Assembly: GCA_039111635.1 (NCBI GenBank)
Contig: JBCAQO010000006.1
Coordinates: 2,418,001-2,482,000 of the forward strand
Origin: Heterobasidion occidentale
Taxonomy: Eukaryota; Basidiomycota; Agaricomycetes; Russulales; Bondarzewiaceae
Length of the DNA: 64,000 bases
Reading direction: 5' to 3'
The position numbers were made by a program, and so were the translations under genes. The notes under the pieces are model-generated. The model searched no databases and was not told the DNA's origin. It saw only the letters and a list, made by a program, of their open reading frames with translations. Below, piece by piece: positions 45,925 through 56,623 of this stretch; the first letter of the stretch is position 1; every line of letters begins with the position of its first letter.

Positions 45925-46809
45925 TTAGCTAGAGATATAACTTGCCATCTTAATCGTCAACCAAATGGCCGGGTAAGTCTCCTTCGCTCCTAACCTCGTA
46001 CAGGCCTTGACACTTCCTTCGTTACCTCTGTCTACGTCCACACATACGAACTTGCGGGTCTTGAACTCTCTTTTTAAGTGATGCCACATTACGAGCTTCG
46101 CTAATTGTCGCATTCTGTAATCCTCCTTCACAAACAGCGTGGTCAAGGTGCCATCCCGTGCAGTCCAACACCATGCCATAGCGGTGTCTTTGCTCTCTTC
46201 TGCGCCAAGATATGCAGCCGTGCTGTTATACTTCTGTAGCGTTTCAGGATTCCGGTACACTTCGGATGTGGCCACAACCAAAGCGATGAGCTCCTTGTCT
46301 TGAACATCTCCAAGGTGGCAGCCTTGGACGTCCTCTCCCAATATGGGCTCAATTAGGCGGTCGGCCTCGAAGGTGTACTTCATATAGGTCTTGGTCTTGC
46401 TATCGATCGAAGATTCGGGAATGAACGGAATGAACGCAGCGTGCAGACACCCCAATGACAAAAGCTTTTTGTCCTTGTGGTTCTCGACTATCAGGGTGAC
46501 CATGGATTTGAGAATATTACACGATTCTTGGAGGAGCGCCTCGTTCTTGATATCGACCTCACTAGCCTCGATGGAAGACCAGAACCAAAATTCGGCTTCG
46601 CCTTTTCTCGTGAAATCGGTAACCGCAACCGCCCATGGTCTGTCCTCTGGGGGGCACTCTGAAGGCTCGAAGGACGCTATAACCACTGAGTCGTCGGCCG
46701 GTGGTACCACGATCATGTAATGTGGGTTGTTGGCGAACGGGAGGTACTCTTCCAGGTAGGGCAGGACTGTTTGCTTCGGTTCCTCGTGAATGTATACGAT
46801 GGGGGTCAT
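45925..46809 (-). CDS. GNAT-like acetyltransferase, paralogue 1 (degenerate CoA-binding loop)
   Basis: Single exon, 294 residues from ATG 46809 (MTPIVYIHEEPKQT). Clearly paralogous to the gene at 54972-55841: both share VTDFTRKGEAEFWFW, ILKSMVTLIVEN.KDKK/LLKSMVALIVENDKDKK, an AWCWTARDGT/AWCFTAREGT strand and a C-terminal GNAT-like region. In the position of GNAT motif A this copy reads TLFVKEDYRMRQLAKLVM, so the R/Q-x-x-G-x-G/A loop that grips acetyl-CoA pyrophosphate lacks its glycines. FVCVDVDRGNEGSVKACTRL corresponds to motif B. Function unknown; it may bind CoA poorly or be an inactive copy. An AG directly 5' of the ATG (TTGCAG) suggests a 5'-UTR intron. Confidence refers to family membership. 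Confidence 0.75.
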   Translation of the reverse strand: MTPIVYIHEEPKQTVLPYLEEYLPFANNPHYMIVVPPADDSVVIASFEPSECPPEDRPWAVAVTDFTRKGEAEFWFWSSIEASEVDIKNEALLQESCNILKSMVTLIVENHKDKKLLSLGCLHAAFIPFIPESSIDSKTKTYMKYTFEADRLIEPILGEDVQGCHLGDVQDKELIALVVATSEVYRNPETLQKYNSTAAYLGAEESKDTAMAWCWTARDGTLTTLFVKEDYRMRQLAKLVMWHHLKREFKTRKFVCVDVDRGNEGSVKACTRLGAKETYPAIWLTIKMASYISS

Positions 46810-47660
46810 CGTGGCAGTCTGCAATAGATGATCAGGTGAGTAGGGTTAAACTGCGGGACCATCACATACTGTACAGGGTATTGATCAAGGTGACTAACTT
46901 CGTTTTCAATATATATGCGTTATTGAGGATGTTCTGGTTGTGGCAGATTTGCTTTCTAAGGGGGGATGAGAGAGAGAGCGTCAGTCCGCTCGCGTGCGGT
47001 TTATATAGTGTGGCCGTCCTGTATGGCGGGCGCTTAATGTGTGCCACCTTGTGCCTCCATGCTGTCTGAGCACCACGTAAGGAGGGACAATAGCCTGGAG
47101 GCTTGTGGCCTTGTAGAAGAAGCGCCTGCACATGGTAGGGCGCCAGCGCCGCAGGAATCTGGATGCCAAACAAGCGCCCATCTCATCGAACTCGCTTTCG
47201 TTTCGCCTTATTCTCGCCTGCCCCAGAATGTCTACAGTCGGGTCCAAATGCTCATGAGGCTGTTCTTGTACTTTCCATGGCGATAACGTTACTCAGCTCT
47301 TGCTGTTTCCAGACCCGCCATCTCGCAGGCAGGCCTTAGGTGCGTTCAGCGGTGGCAAAATACAGTGCGGGCCCGCGTTGTTTACCAAGTACAAAACCTT
47401 ATTTGATCTCCAACTTGCCCTCCAATCGGGGACTTGGAGACATGATGGCCCGTAGACAGATGCTCGCGAAACGTAGTCGGATAATCATCGCAAAGTGCGA
47501 TTGGCTGATGATGACGGAAGAGAAGGACAAGGACAACGTTCCTTCCCTTGGCCCTTCCACAGTGTCCCTGACGAAGGACTCGACGATAGATAGAAGACAA
47601 CACAAACCCCAAAGTACCCAGTACAACAAGTGTAAAGCTTCGAATCCCAAGTCTGGCGCA
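46810..47660. other. Intergenic region between GNAT paralogue 1 and F-box gene
   Basis: About 0.85 kb, holding the presumed promoter and 5' UTR of the minus-strand GNAT gene and the 3' end of the F-box transcript. Frames present in both strands lack conserved motifs. No repeats seen. Confidence 0.4.
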
Positions 47661-49593
47661 TCACCCAAACAGGTGCACGTCGTAAGATTTAATCCCTGTC
47701 CCGTCCTCGCGCAGCTGCCGACAAGACAAGCAGATCAGCAAGCCAAAAAGATTCCAAAGACCGAGAAGACGCACATACAGCCCGACGATACGCTCCTCGT
47801 CGATCATCACTCCGTCGTACTCATACTCCTTCCGCGTCACCGTCTCGCAGTACGGGAGCTCGCTCTCCACGTCCGCCTCAAACAAGTCCCCGCGCTGCAG
47901 CACAGTCTTCTCCGTCACCAGCCGGACGACATTCCCATTCGGCAGCACCATGTTCTCGTCGGCGTTGCGGCCCCCGTCCGCCGCGCGCATCTGGTGGCGG
48001 CGCAGGTGGTACGGGTTGAAGTCGCGCAGCGTGAGCGGGCCCACCTGCTCGTCTGTCGTCGTCACGTACCGCTGCCCGTTAGTCATCGTGATCCACCGCA
48101 TCGGCTCCTCATCGCACGCAAACCAGCGCGTCACGCGCGGCCCCCACTTTTCCCACTCCAGTGGAAGGACAGTGATAGCGTCGGCCTGCGGCCATGCGGC
48201 ATGGAATCTTGGAGCCTCGCGGGCCTCGAGCGGGAGAAGTGCGATGAGTGAACGCCGGTGGATGACGAACGAAAAGTGGTGCATCTCGCCGAAGTGGGGC
48301 GCTCCGGGACCCTGCTGAAAGACAAGGTAAAATATGGCGATCGCATTTTCTGGGTCCTCGCGCACCGCGCAGCGTGTGCGCGGCTCGGACTGGGGTTGAA
48401 ATGGAGGCGTGCTGCTGCTCATGGGATTTGGCTCGGCACGACAGTCGAAGCGGAGCACGTGTGCGTTCTGGAGAGAGGGGAGTCGGAGGATTCGGACAGT
48501 CTGGAGGCTGGGTGGGTTGCCGGCCACGATTTTGCAGATCTCAAGGTGGTTTAACGACATGTGCGTGAACACCAGGAGGTCTTCTCGTAGAAAAACGAGA
48601 TGCGCGTATGCGCCAGACTGGGAGGTACGTATCTACGAGGACCGGAGAATGTCGTAGATTGAGATGAATATTGCACGGGAACGGGTCCATGAAAAGAGGT
48701 GGACGAACTCACGAGGTGCGAGCGTCCTGTTTTCCATTCAACGAGGAAGAGCTTGTCTTTCCCGTTTAACCGAGACCACGGAAAGGTGAGCAGCACGGCC
48801 AGATAGTCTCCTACAATTTCAATGAGAACGCTGCAATGCCCTAGCCACGCGTCCCTCCTCGTCAAAAACATGACGGGAGACGCGGCCAGAGGGTGAGGGT
48901 GACCAGTCGAGAAACTTAGGAGCCTGAGCTCGAGGACCATCGTCTCTTCTTCCGGATCGTCCTCTGGAACTTCCCGTCTTGATCATTGGTGACATCAATT
49001 GATTGTGGACGACTAGATAATACGGGCTGTACTGACGAGGTCAAAACGGCGATGAGATCATGCTCCTCCACGGCCAACCCAACGTCGACAACTGTCATGC
49101 CAAAATCGACAGAGTTCCATGTAATCGATGTCGCACCTCCATCCAGCAATTCTGGTATGTCATAGATTGAGGGAAGACGGAGGTAAGAATATCCATGGGT
49201 GAGGCGTCTGTTGTCTGCATTGTAGCGATTACCGAGCAAAAATGCACCCCCGGTGAAGTCATAAATGCCGCTTGATTGAAAATGGACAGGAATAGTCATT
49301 AATGCGCGCGGATCGAGTTCCGTCCAAGCGCGCTCCCTTCGGCGTAGGAGTTGGAGGCGCTCAGCGTACGGCCGATTGGACAGAGGGCCGTATTGGATTG
49401 ACGCGGCTTCAGTCAGCATGGTGTATTGCAAACGGCTTGAAGCTTGAATAATCTGGCGCAATAGTCGGCAACATAGCTGGCATGTGATGAGTTCGTGGAG
49501 GGAGAGGAACTGGAGGATGTGGACGATGAGTTCAGTAGGGAAGTCGAAAAGACTCGAGCCTGAATACGATAGTGTCACGTTGGCTCCGTCCAT
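47661..49593 (-). CDS. F-box protein
   Basis: Three exons (49593-49037, 48977-48713, 48617-47661) give 1779 nt, 592 residues. The F-box is near the N-terminus, about residues 14-55: LFDFPTELIVHILQFLSLHE followed by LITCQLCCRLLRQIIQASSR. F-box proteins bind Skp1 and recruit substrates to SCF ubiquitin ligases. The rest alternates beta-strand-like segments (FSTGHPHPLAASPVM, YLAVLLTFPWSRLNGKDKLF, LVEWKTGRSHLSGAYAHLVF, LREDLLVFTHMSLNHLEICK), which suggests a beta-propeller-like or similar substrate-binding region. The C-terminus contains a hydrophobic stretch GLYVRLLGLWNLFGLLICLS that could be a membrane segment or reflect a missed last intron. Splice junctions keep one frame throughout. Confidence 0.8.
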
Positions 49594-49843
49594 CCCGAGG
49601 AGTGTCGATGTAGAGTATTATGATGCGCAATGTTCAGGACGCTGGGGGGCTGTTGCGAACAACGGAGTGAATCGCCACTCGGTGACTGATGCTGCAGAGA
49701 TCGGTCTTGGACACTTTGTTGAGCTATGACGTAACCTCAATCTCGCCGGACTTCGCCGGACCGATGCTAGCGCTGGCGGCGGCTCGCCGAGGCTCATCGG
49801 CGTCTCCGCCAGCGACGACTTACAACACCTCGCACGACGTTGA

Positions 49844-51652
49844 ATGTCATTCAGCCTCGTCTTTCCTGCGCTCGTCGCAGCGAGACTCATCCTCCAACTC
49901 TCCCCTTTGCCGTCTTTCCTCAAACATGATAGCCAGCTTTCTTCGCCGCTGACCTCCTACTCCCGACGTAAGCCGCTCAAGTCAACTTGCGCTACAGGTT
50001 AACCCAGATACATTGTCGAAGTGCATGAAGGGATCTACCTCTTCCGCAATGGAATCGACCCTTACTCTGGGGGTACATTTCGACACGTATGGAGTCTCTT
50101 TGCGCCTTCCTACCGCCGTTTCCTGCACATCATGAACCTCCTTCGTTCAATCCTCTAGTCCCCGCTCTACCTCTCCTTGTTCTCGACCGTGCTGCCTGAA
50201 TCAACTGCTTTATCGGCAGTGCTATGGACCCTTGCCGACGCCATCGGCGCATGGGCGCTAGTGCAGATCTGGCGGGCCAGAAGCCGCACGAGTAAAGGTC
50301 GAAGAGACTGGGTAATTGCTGCTGTGTGCGTACGTGATTCCTTTCTATCCTCCCTATCATTCTTTTTTTTTGCCCAAGTCAAGTATCTGTGAAGTTGGTT
50401 GGAAAAGGCTAAATGAGCGCGAACAGATATCTTCTCAATCCATACATATTTTTACCCTCCTTAGCGTTTTCCACATCCACCTTCGACAATGCGTTTCAGC
50501 TCCTCTCCCTGATGTTCGCTTCGCAAGGTACGATGCCCATCCTCTCGCCTTTGATCCAATTCTCTGGCATCCATCGTCCTGATTTTGCACCTCACAACTA
50601 AAGGCCGGACATCCGAATCCCTGCTCACGCTCGCCCTCCTCTCCCACCTCTCTCTACCGTCCATTCTCCTGCTTCCACTACTGTCCTCCTTCTGCTGAGT
50701 GACCCCACGTCCCACCTCGCGTCCCCAAAACCGTTCGCGCAAAAGCTCCGCAAGGCCATCCCCCTCATGACAGAGTTCTTAGCGTACTTCTCCGTCTTGA
50801 TCTTCGCCTCCACCCTAGCATCAGGTGGGTGGGGATGGGTGAGAAACACGTGGGGAGCAGGGTGCGTAGAATGTCTTCCAACGCTTTGAGGACACTATTA
50901 GCTAGACGCGTCCGTGGTGGCTGTCCCGTTGTGGCGTGACGCGATCTGATTCAGTTTGGGCCGTCATTGTCAGGTTTCTGCTTCCGGATCTGACACCCAA
51001 CCCCGGTCTCTGGTGGTACTTCTTCACCGAGATGTTCGACCATTTCCGGCCGTTCTTCCTCATGGTCTTCAACGTAGGCGCCTTGACTTGTCCCCACTCC
51101 CTCGCGCGCAGCGACTGATCTCCGTGTTGTAGGTTCACCTCCTGATATACGTCGCGCCCATATGCATAAAATTCCAGTACGTTGGCCCGGGACGCGGAAA
51201 TCTTCTGTGTTCGGTTCCATAATGATAGCCAATCCAGACACGACCCTCTCTACGCGACGTTTCTTCTCATCGGGGTCCTTGCCCTCTTCAAACCATACCC
51301 GACGCTTTCAGACCCAGGCCTGTTCATCAGCCTGATCTCGCTCTTCCCAGAAACATACCCATGTGCGTCACTGCCCCTCCTATACATTATTCTTGATACG
51401 TTCACACGCTGACTGTCCCAAGACTTTCGCCACCCAATCGTGACGACGCTGCTGCACCTGCACGCGTCGCTGCTCCTCCCGCTCTTCCACCACCTCTGGG
51501 TAGCGGCGGGCACCGGAAACGCGAATTTCTTCTACGCGAGCACGCTCGTGTTCGGCATCGCGAACGGCGCGGCGCTCATCGATTGCGTGTGGGCCGGGCT
51601 CAGGATTGCGCTGGGGGAGGAGAAGGAGGGGTGGGTCGTGATACAGGAATGA
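49844..51652 (+). CDS. GPI transamidase subunit PIG-U (Cdc91/Gab1-like)
   Basis: Multi-exon, multi-pass membrane protein starting [20 protein letters not shown] at 49844. First exons: 49844-49967, 50022-50086, 50159-50325, then from 50427. Diagnostic PIG-U segments: [49 protein letters not shown], [20 protein letters not shown] and [43 protein letters not shown] is one of the five subunits of the ER GPI transamidase that attaches GPI anchors to proteins; it is thought to recognise the lipid anchor. The last exon encodes further hydrophobic segments and ends [11 protein letters not shown]. Some internal junctions were read only approximately. Confidence 0.9.
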
Positions 51653-51828
51653 TCTGGAATCTGAGACCTGTTCTGTTTTCTTGTATCGTCTCATCCTCAA
51701 CTACCATTCGAACAGCCTGCCTCGATTTGTTGAACGGGTGTCGTCGAAGGCTTGGATTGGAGACATGCTTTTTGTAGTACAGTAGTGTACAATGTCGCAG
51801 AATTCCGAGAGAATTCTGGGCAGCTCAC

Positions 51829-54456
51829 TCACTCCAACCCCTGCCTGCGCACGAACTCGACCAAAGCTCTGTAAGGGAAAAAAAACCAGGTTGTCAACAC
51901 AATTATCGAATTGTCTCCGCACGAGCCTACGCACCGAACAGGTCGTCCGGTCATGCCTGTCTCGAGGTACGGCGTTGCCCGCGTTGCCTGCAACAGAACG
52001 AAAATACGATCGGGGCCCAGCCGTTAGCGAAAATAGAAGGCAAAAGGAAGGGAAGGACTTCAGCGCACCTCCATCGTCCCCGCGATATCAATGTGCGCCC
52101 ACCGAAGCGGCGCCTCCGTCTCGCCCTCCTGCGGCTCGATCCCATCGACGAATGACTTGAGGAAGAGCGCAGCGGTGCAGCTCCCGCCGGGCTTGCCCCC
52201 AACCTGCGATTATATCCACTCGCAGTCAGCACTATCGCTCCACACACGCAGGACAGAGGAGACAGGATCAAGGGGTTATGGGGTTGGCGGAAGACGCACG
52301 TTGCAGAGGTCGGCGTTGGAAGAGTAGATTTGCGGACCAAAGTCCTCATCGAGTGGCATGCGCCAGAAGCGATCGTACTCAGTTTCGCCGGCGGCGTGGA
52401 GCTCTTCCCAAAGGGAGTCTGAGGTCTGAGAGGGCGTTGGCGGAGACAGTCAGCAGTCAATGCATTAAATACGAAGATTAGTAGACTTACTGAGAAGACC
52501 CCAGAGAAGATCTCGCCCAGGGCAATGTCCATAGCACTTTACATGCTATTCAGTGAGGATTGGATGCCTGAAGAAAATCAGATACGAACCCAGTGAGCGT
52601 GGCAACATCGATGAGTGTGTGAGGCTTGTATGTCGTTGATGTGTAATATAGCGCATCTGTGCCATCGCGGCTGCATTGAAGAGATGTTCTTGTGTAGCAG
52701 AAGGGGTCACGCACCAGACAGAATCAAGCGGCCCTCGGCGTCAGTGTTGTCGACTTCGACAGACTTGCCGTTCATGGCATAGATACTGCGAATCGGCAGA
52801 ATCGTCAGCAAGAAAGTATGGTATGTGAAACAGGCGATACAGCGCACGTACACGTCTCCTGGCTTAGTGGCACTGGGGCCTGGCATGTTCTCACATAGAG
52901 GAACCGTGACCACCAAATTGACCCTACACCGCATATTTTAGAAAATCCCGGCCTGGAGGCATGTTTCAAAAAGGACACACGGAAGCCGTAGCTGCGCAAT
53001 GGCCAGAGCAGCCGCTGAGACGGTAGCTGCACCACCTACGAAGCCGCTGCGTCAAGATATGCTTTTGGTGGAGGGTGGAGAACGTACCCATATCGCCGCG
53101 CATCAATTTCATATCCTGCGAGACGTCCAATGGACACTCAGTGAGACAACATCATATTGTAGACGAAAAAAACTTGCCGCCGAAGGCTTAAGGCTGATTC
53201 CTCCCGTGTCGAATGTGATACCTTTTCCGACGAAAGCAAGAGGTTGGGCACCCTTTGCAGCGCCGTTGTAATGACTGTAGTCGTCAGCATGAGATAATAA
53301 TTTGAGTCGAACGTGTGAAGAGTGCAACGCACATCTCCAAAAACTTAGCGGGCTCCGTTGTGCCTTGTGTCACTGAAAGGAATGTGTTCTACGAAAAGAA
53401 CAGTTGAATTTCAGGATTGTTGATGCCTCCTGCCGAGCTTCTGCACGTACCATGCCTTTCTCTGCGGCCCATTCTATAGAGTACAAAGTTAGATATTATT
53501 AGCAACGAGTTGGAGGGGTATGAACAGGGCAGATCTGCATCGAATTTGCAGCAGGTGCGAAGTGAAAGCAGACGTGAGAACGTACCCTCGTCATGGACAA
53601 TGATTTCCGTGTCCGCAACATTGGCAAACTCCGACTTAATGCGCTCAACGAAAGCCTGTAGCCAGCGAAAAGTATCAGATGTCTCAACAATACTGTGCTG
53701 GTTTTCGTCGTTCAAGAATAAAGCTGACCGTAGGAGTGAGTAAGTTTGCTGGCAACTCCATAAGCTAGACGTTGCGTAACAGACGCATTGAGTGCATTGA
53801 AATAGTTTACGGGACGATGACGCCTTACCGTCCTGGCGAGATTTTGGGCTTGAGCATAGACAACACCCGTGTTCCAATCTTTTGAACTGTGCAGCGGTTC
53901 GAAAGACACATTCTCAGGTTCCTTGCTACCCGGTCGGAAAGGTGAGGGAGGAGACGTTTTCAGAGTGAACTTGTATTTTGCCAAGTGAGCAGCAACGGCT
54001 GTGGTACGCAATTAATAGATGTTATCGCGTTGTACTCAGTCGTAGGAGCATACCAGCCGCATGAGGGTCGGTCGAGGCATCTACAGAGACCTTCTTTGCC
54101 CCGTCCCCCAAATCCTTGACCTGCTTCACCCCACTGCCAACAGCCTTTCTCACCAACTCCCTTCTCGCGTCACCCTGCTTCTTGTCAAAGCCCTCACCAA
54201 GGGAGACTACGGCCGTGACATTGATGCCTTCCTTTGCAGGCGTGTTATAGAATACTCGAGTTGAGCCGACCTTCGGTGCCTTCGAGCCAGCGGGGGTGGT
54301 TGACCAAAGTTTCACAGGATCGATATCAGGGACAGCTCGCGCGCTAACTTGACTTTTGGGGTCAATCGGGAGGATGAACACAGACGTGGACGACATGGAT
54401 CTGATGAGGACAGGAGAACGGCGGAGGAAGGATGATGCACCTCGATGGAGGAGCAT
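51829..54456 (-). CDS. M17 family leucyl aminopeptidase
   Basis: Many-exon minus-strand gene. C-terminal catalytic domain motifs of M17: the metal/lysine segment [20 protein letters not shown], then [53 protein letters not shown] and the signature [29 protein letters not shown]-terminal domain: [30 protein letters not shown], and [10 protein letters not shown]17 enzymes are hexameric two-metal exopeptidases cleaving N-terminal Leu and other residues. I place the start at [20 protein letters not shown] (54456), which looks like a mitochondrial presequence; [11 protein letters not shown] (54396) would give a cytosolic form, and an in-frame ATG also lies at 54567. Last exon ends FVRRQGLE before the stop at 51829. 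Not every junction was fixed. Confidence 0.9.
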
Positions 54457-54971
54457 TTGAGAGCTTATGGGAATTGAAACGTGACCAACTGCTTTGAGGA
54501 CTCCCACAACAGACGCACTTTTCGCCTCGCCTCGCTCATTCATCCTTGCCAGCTCACAGCTTGCCATTCAAATTAGCTTGATCGATGCATTCATTTGTGA
54601 TATCAATCCTTGTGGCATACTATGGCAACAAGCGTGCATTTAGTGCGTTTTAGGATGCTCAGCAAAACAAGACTCAAAGAGCTCTCAATGACTTTTCTGA
54701 ATGGGAAGATCAAGCTCAAGTCCTCACGCTCACATGGGGAATGTGTGTCCCATCTCAGGTGTGTTGTTGTTCTAAGAAATGTGAAATGAGATAATAGCGA
54801 TGTCTCCACCTCACACACTTCACTACTTCATTGTTTCATCCACAATATTTTTAGCTAGGACTGGCGCTCTGAATGACCTCTCCAGCTGAAGATGTTTTCC
54901 GAGTGCTCTCCTGTAATACGGCGATCAGCATCTTCGCATCAGCAACAAGGGCCCCAGAAAACTTACCCCCA
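54457..54971. other. Intergenic region between aminopeptidase and GNAT paralogue 2
   Basis: About 0.5 kb, both flanking genes on the minus strand. Likely promoter of the aminopeptidase and 3' UTR of the GNAT gene. No conserved frame. Confidence 0.4.
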
Positions 54972-55841
54972 TCACAAAAAGCTCTCCAAGTCGATGTCAA
55001 CCCAGATAGCCTTGCACAGCCGCGACGCTCCTAACGACTGACAAACCCCAACGCTACTCCCGTTGGTCTCTTCTACGTCCGCACATACGAACCCACGGAT
55101 CTCAAATGCCTTCTCCAGCTCATTTCGCACTACCAGCTTCGCTAGGCCTTTCCCTCTCAGCTCCTCCTTCACAAAGAGCGAACTGATTGTACCCTCTCGT
55201 GCAGTAAAACACCAAGCGTGTGCACCAGTGTTCGAGTTTTCGGGGTTTCGAAGGTAAGCGCCTGTGCTGGAGGATTGACGTAGCGTGTCGACTGTTCGGC
55301 TGATTGTGGATGTAGCTACAACCTGTTCAAGGTCTGCATCGCTGACATCTCGAAGATCGTAGATTTCCGACTCCACTTTTTTCGGCAGCCCATCAGGAGT
55401 GAACACGAACTTCGTGTAGGCATGACTTGTGCGCCGTAGCGAATGCTTGGGTATAAACTGGTGAAACGAAGGATGCAAAGAACCAATTGCCAGAGTTTTC
55501 TTGTCCTTGTCGTTCTCGACGATCAGTGCGACCATGGACTTGAGAAGAGCATAGGCCTCCTCAAGGCGTTCCGGGTTGTCAATGTCATCGCTCGCCTCGG
55601 TGGAACACCAGAACCAAAATTCGGCCTCCCCTTTCCTTGTGAAATCGGTGACGCCTACTGCCCATGGCTTGTCCGCAGGTGGATCATCGTAAGGCGCAAA
55701 AGATGCAATTACGAGTGAACCCTCGGCCGGTGGTTTGACAATCGTGAACTGTTGGTTGAGGGCTGTTGGGAGGTAATCGCCTATAAGGTAGGGTAGCACT
55801 GTGCTCTTTGGATCCGAATGTACATGTGCGTCGATCGTCAT
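54972..55841 (-). CDS. GNAT-like acetyltransferase, paralogue 2 (intact motif A)
   Basis: Single exon, 289 residues from ATG 55841. The C-terminal third is a GNAT fold: AWCFTAREGTISSLFVKEEL leads into motif A with R-G-K-G-L-A at residues 229-234 (VKEELRGKGLAKLVV), the loop that binds the acetyl-CoA pyrophosphate, and FVCADVEETNGSSVGVCQSL forms motif B with the common late SLG. The N-terminal domain (VTDFTRKGEAEFWFW, LLKSMVALIVENDKDKK) is shared with the copy at 45925-46809. The two-domain layout resembles glycine-N-acyltransferase-like GNATs in which the N-terminal half is a decayed GNAT repeat; substrate unknown. No signal peptide. The intact loop here against the degenerate loop in paralogue 1 suggests this copy is the active enzyme. 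Confidence 0.8.
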   Translation of the reverse strand: MTIDAHVHSDPKSTVLPYLIGDYLPTALNQQFTIVKPPAEGSLVIASFAPYDDPPADKPWAVGVTDFTRKGEAEFWFWCSTEASDDIDNPERLEEAYALLKSMVALIVENDKDKKTLAIGSLHPSFHQFIPKHSLRRTSHAYTKFVFTPDGLPKKVESEIYDLRDVSDADLEQVVATSTISRTVDTLRQSSSTGAYLRNPENSNTGAHAWCFTAREGTISSLFVKEELRGKGLAKLVVRNELEKAFEIRGFVCADVEETNGSSVGVCQSLGASRLCKAIWVDIDLESFL

Positions 55842-56623
55842 TTAGATAGCAGAATACCTGGTCGGGCTTGGTCAACGGAGGTTGATGGGGTGACGGGTCA
55901 AAAGTGACAACTTACTCAATCCTTGATTCTGCGCACGTTGTGGAAATTCTGCACTAGTTTACTGGACGTGAGGAGATGGATGTATTATTCCCTGTTCCGT
56001 CTGCGGGTACTGGAGCGTTCGTTGTACAGGGCAGATTGCCAAATTGCTCATCACTGAGTCATCTCAGAGCTCGAAGCGTCGCGGAGTGTCTCAAAGAGTT
56101 CAAGCTCCCCCCCAATATCCAGGGAAATGTTGGTCCAAGTCTGCTCAGAAATTTACCAACTCCTTCGACGTGAACCCCAGTCAAAAGTCGGTCGAGGGAA
56201 ATAGAGGCACCTCTGTTTGAATCTGTTTGAATCTATTTGACTATAGAATTTTAGACTTTTCATAGGCAGATCGAGGGAAATCCATTGAGGTATATTCGGG
56301 TCGGTTCGTCCACTGTATCTTCGTAAAAAGAAAATAGGGGCTTTTTGAATCTATTTGAATCTATTTGAATCTATTTGAATCTATTTGAATCTATTTGAAT
56401 CGTTTTGAATCCATTAAAATCCATTAAAATCCATTAAAATCCATTGGGATCCATTCACACTGATTCATGTTAGATATACACCTATTCTATGCCAATTGCG
56501 CCGTGCTACTGCTCCGCCTTCCTCCGTGACTGCCCCGACAAGCGCGAAACTATCGCAGCCCAGCACTGACCCATCCAAACCACTGTTGCTGCTGTCGACG
56601 TGCGGAAGCACCAGCTTCTCCGA
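55842..56623. other. Repeat-bearing intergenic region
   Basis: Upstream of GNAT paralogue 2 and downstream of the 56624-59374 gene. It contains two stretches of 10-bp periodic sequence (about 56211-56241 and 56341-56457) and a short direct repeat TCGAGGGAAAT at about 56192 and 56271. No conserved frame. Confidence 0.5.
56341..56457. repeat. 10-bp tandem array (CTATTTGAAT to CCATTAAAAT)
   Basis: Twelve consecutive 10-bp units in register: CTTTTTGAAT, five CTATTTGAAT, CGTTTTGAAT, three CCATTAAAAT, CCATTGGGAT and CCATTCACAC. The unit changes in one direction along the array. Three earlier units (CTGTTTGAAT type) lie at about 56211-56241, separated by about 100 bases of unrelated sequence. Confidence 0.95.

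Noticed and set aside
47340..48251. 303-codon plus-strand frame opposite the F-box gene
   Set aside because: Antisense shadow; His/Arg/Pro-rich with no conserved segment.
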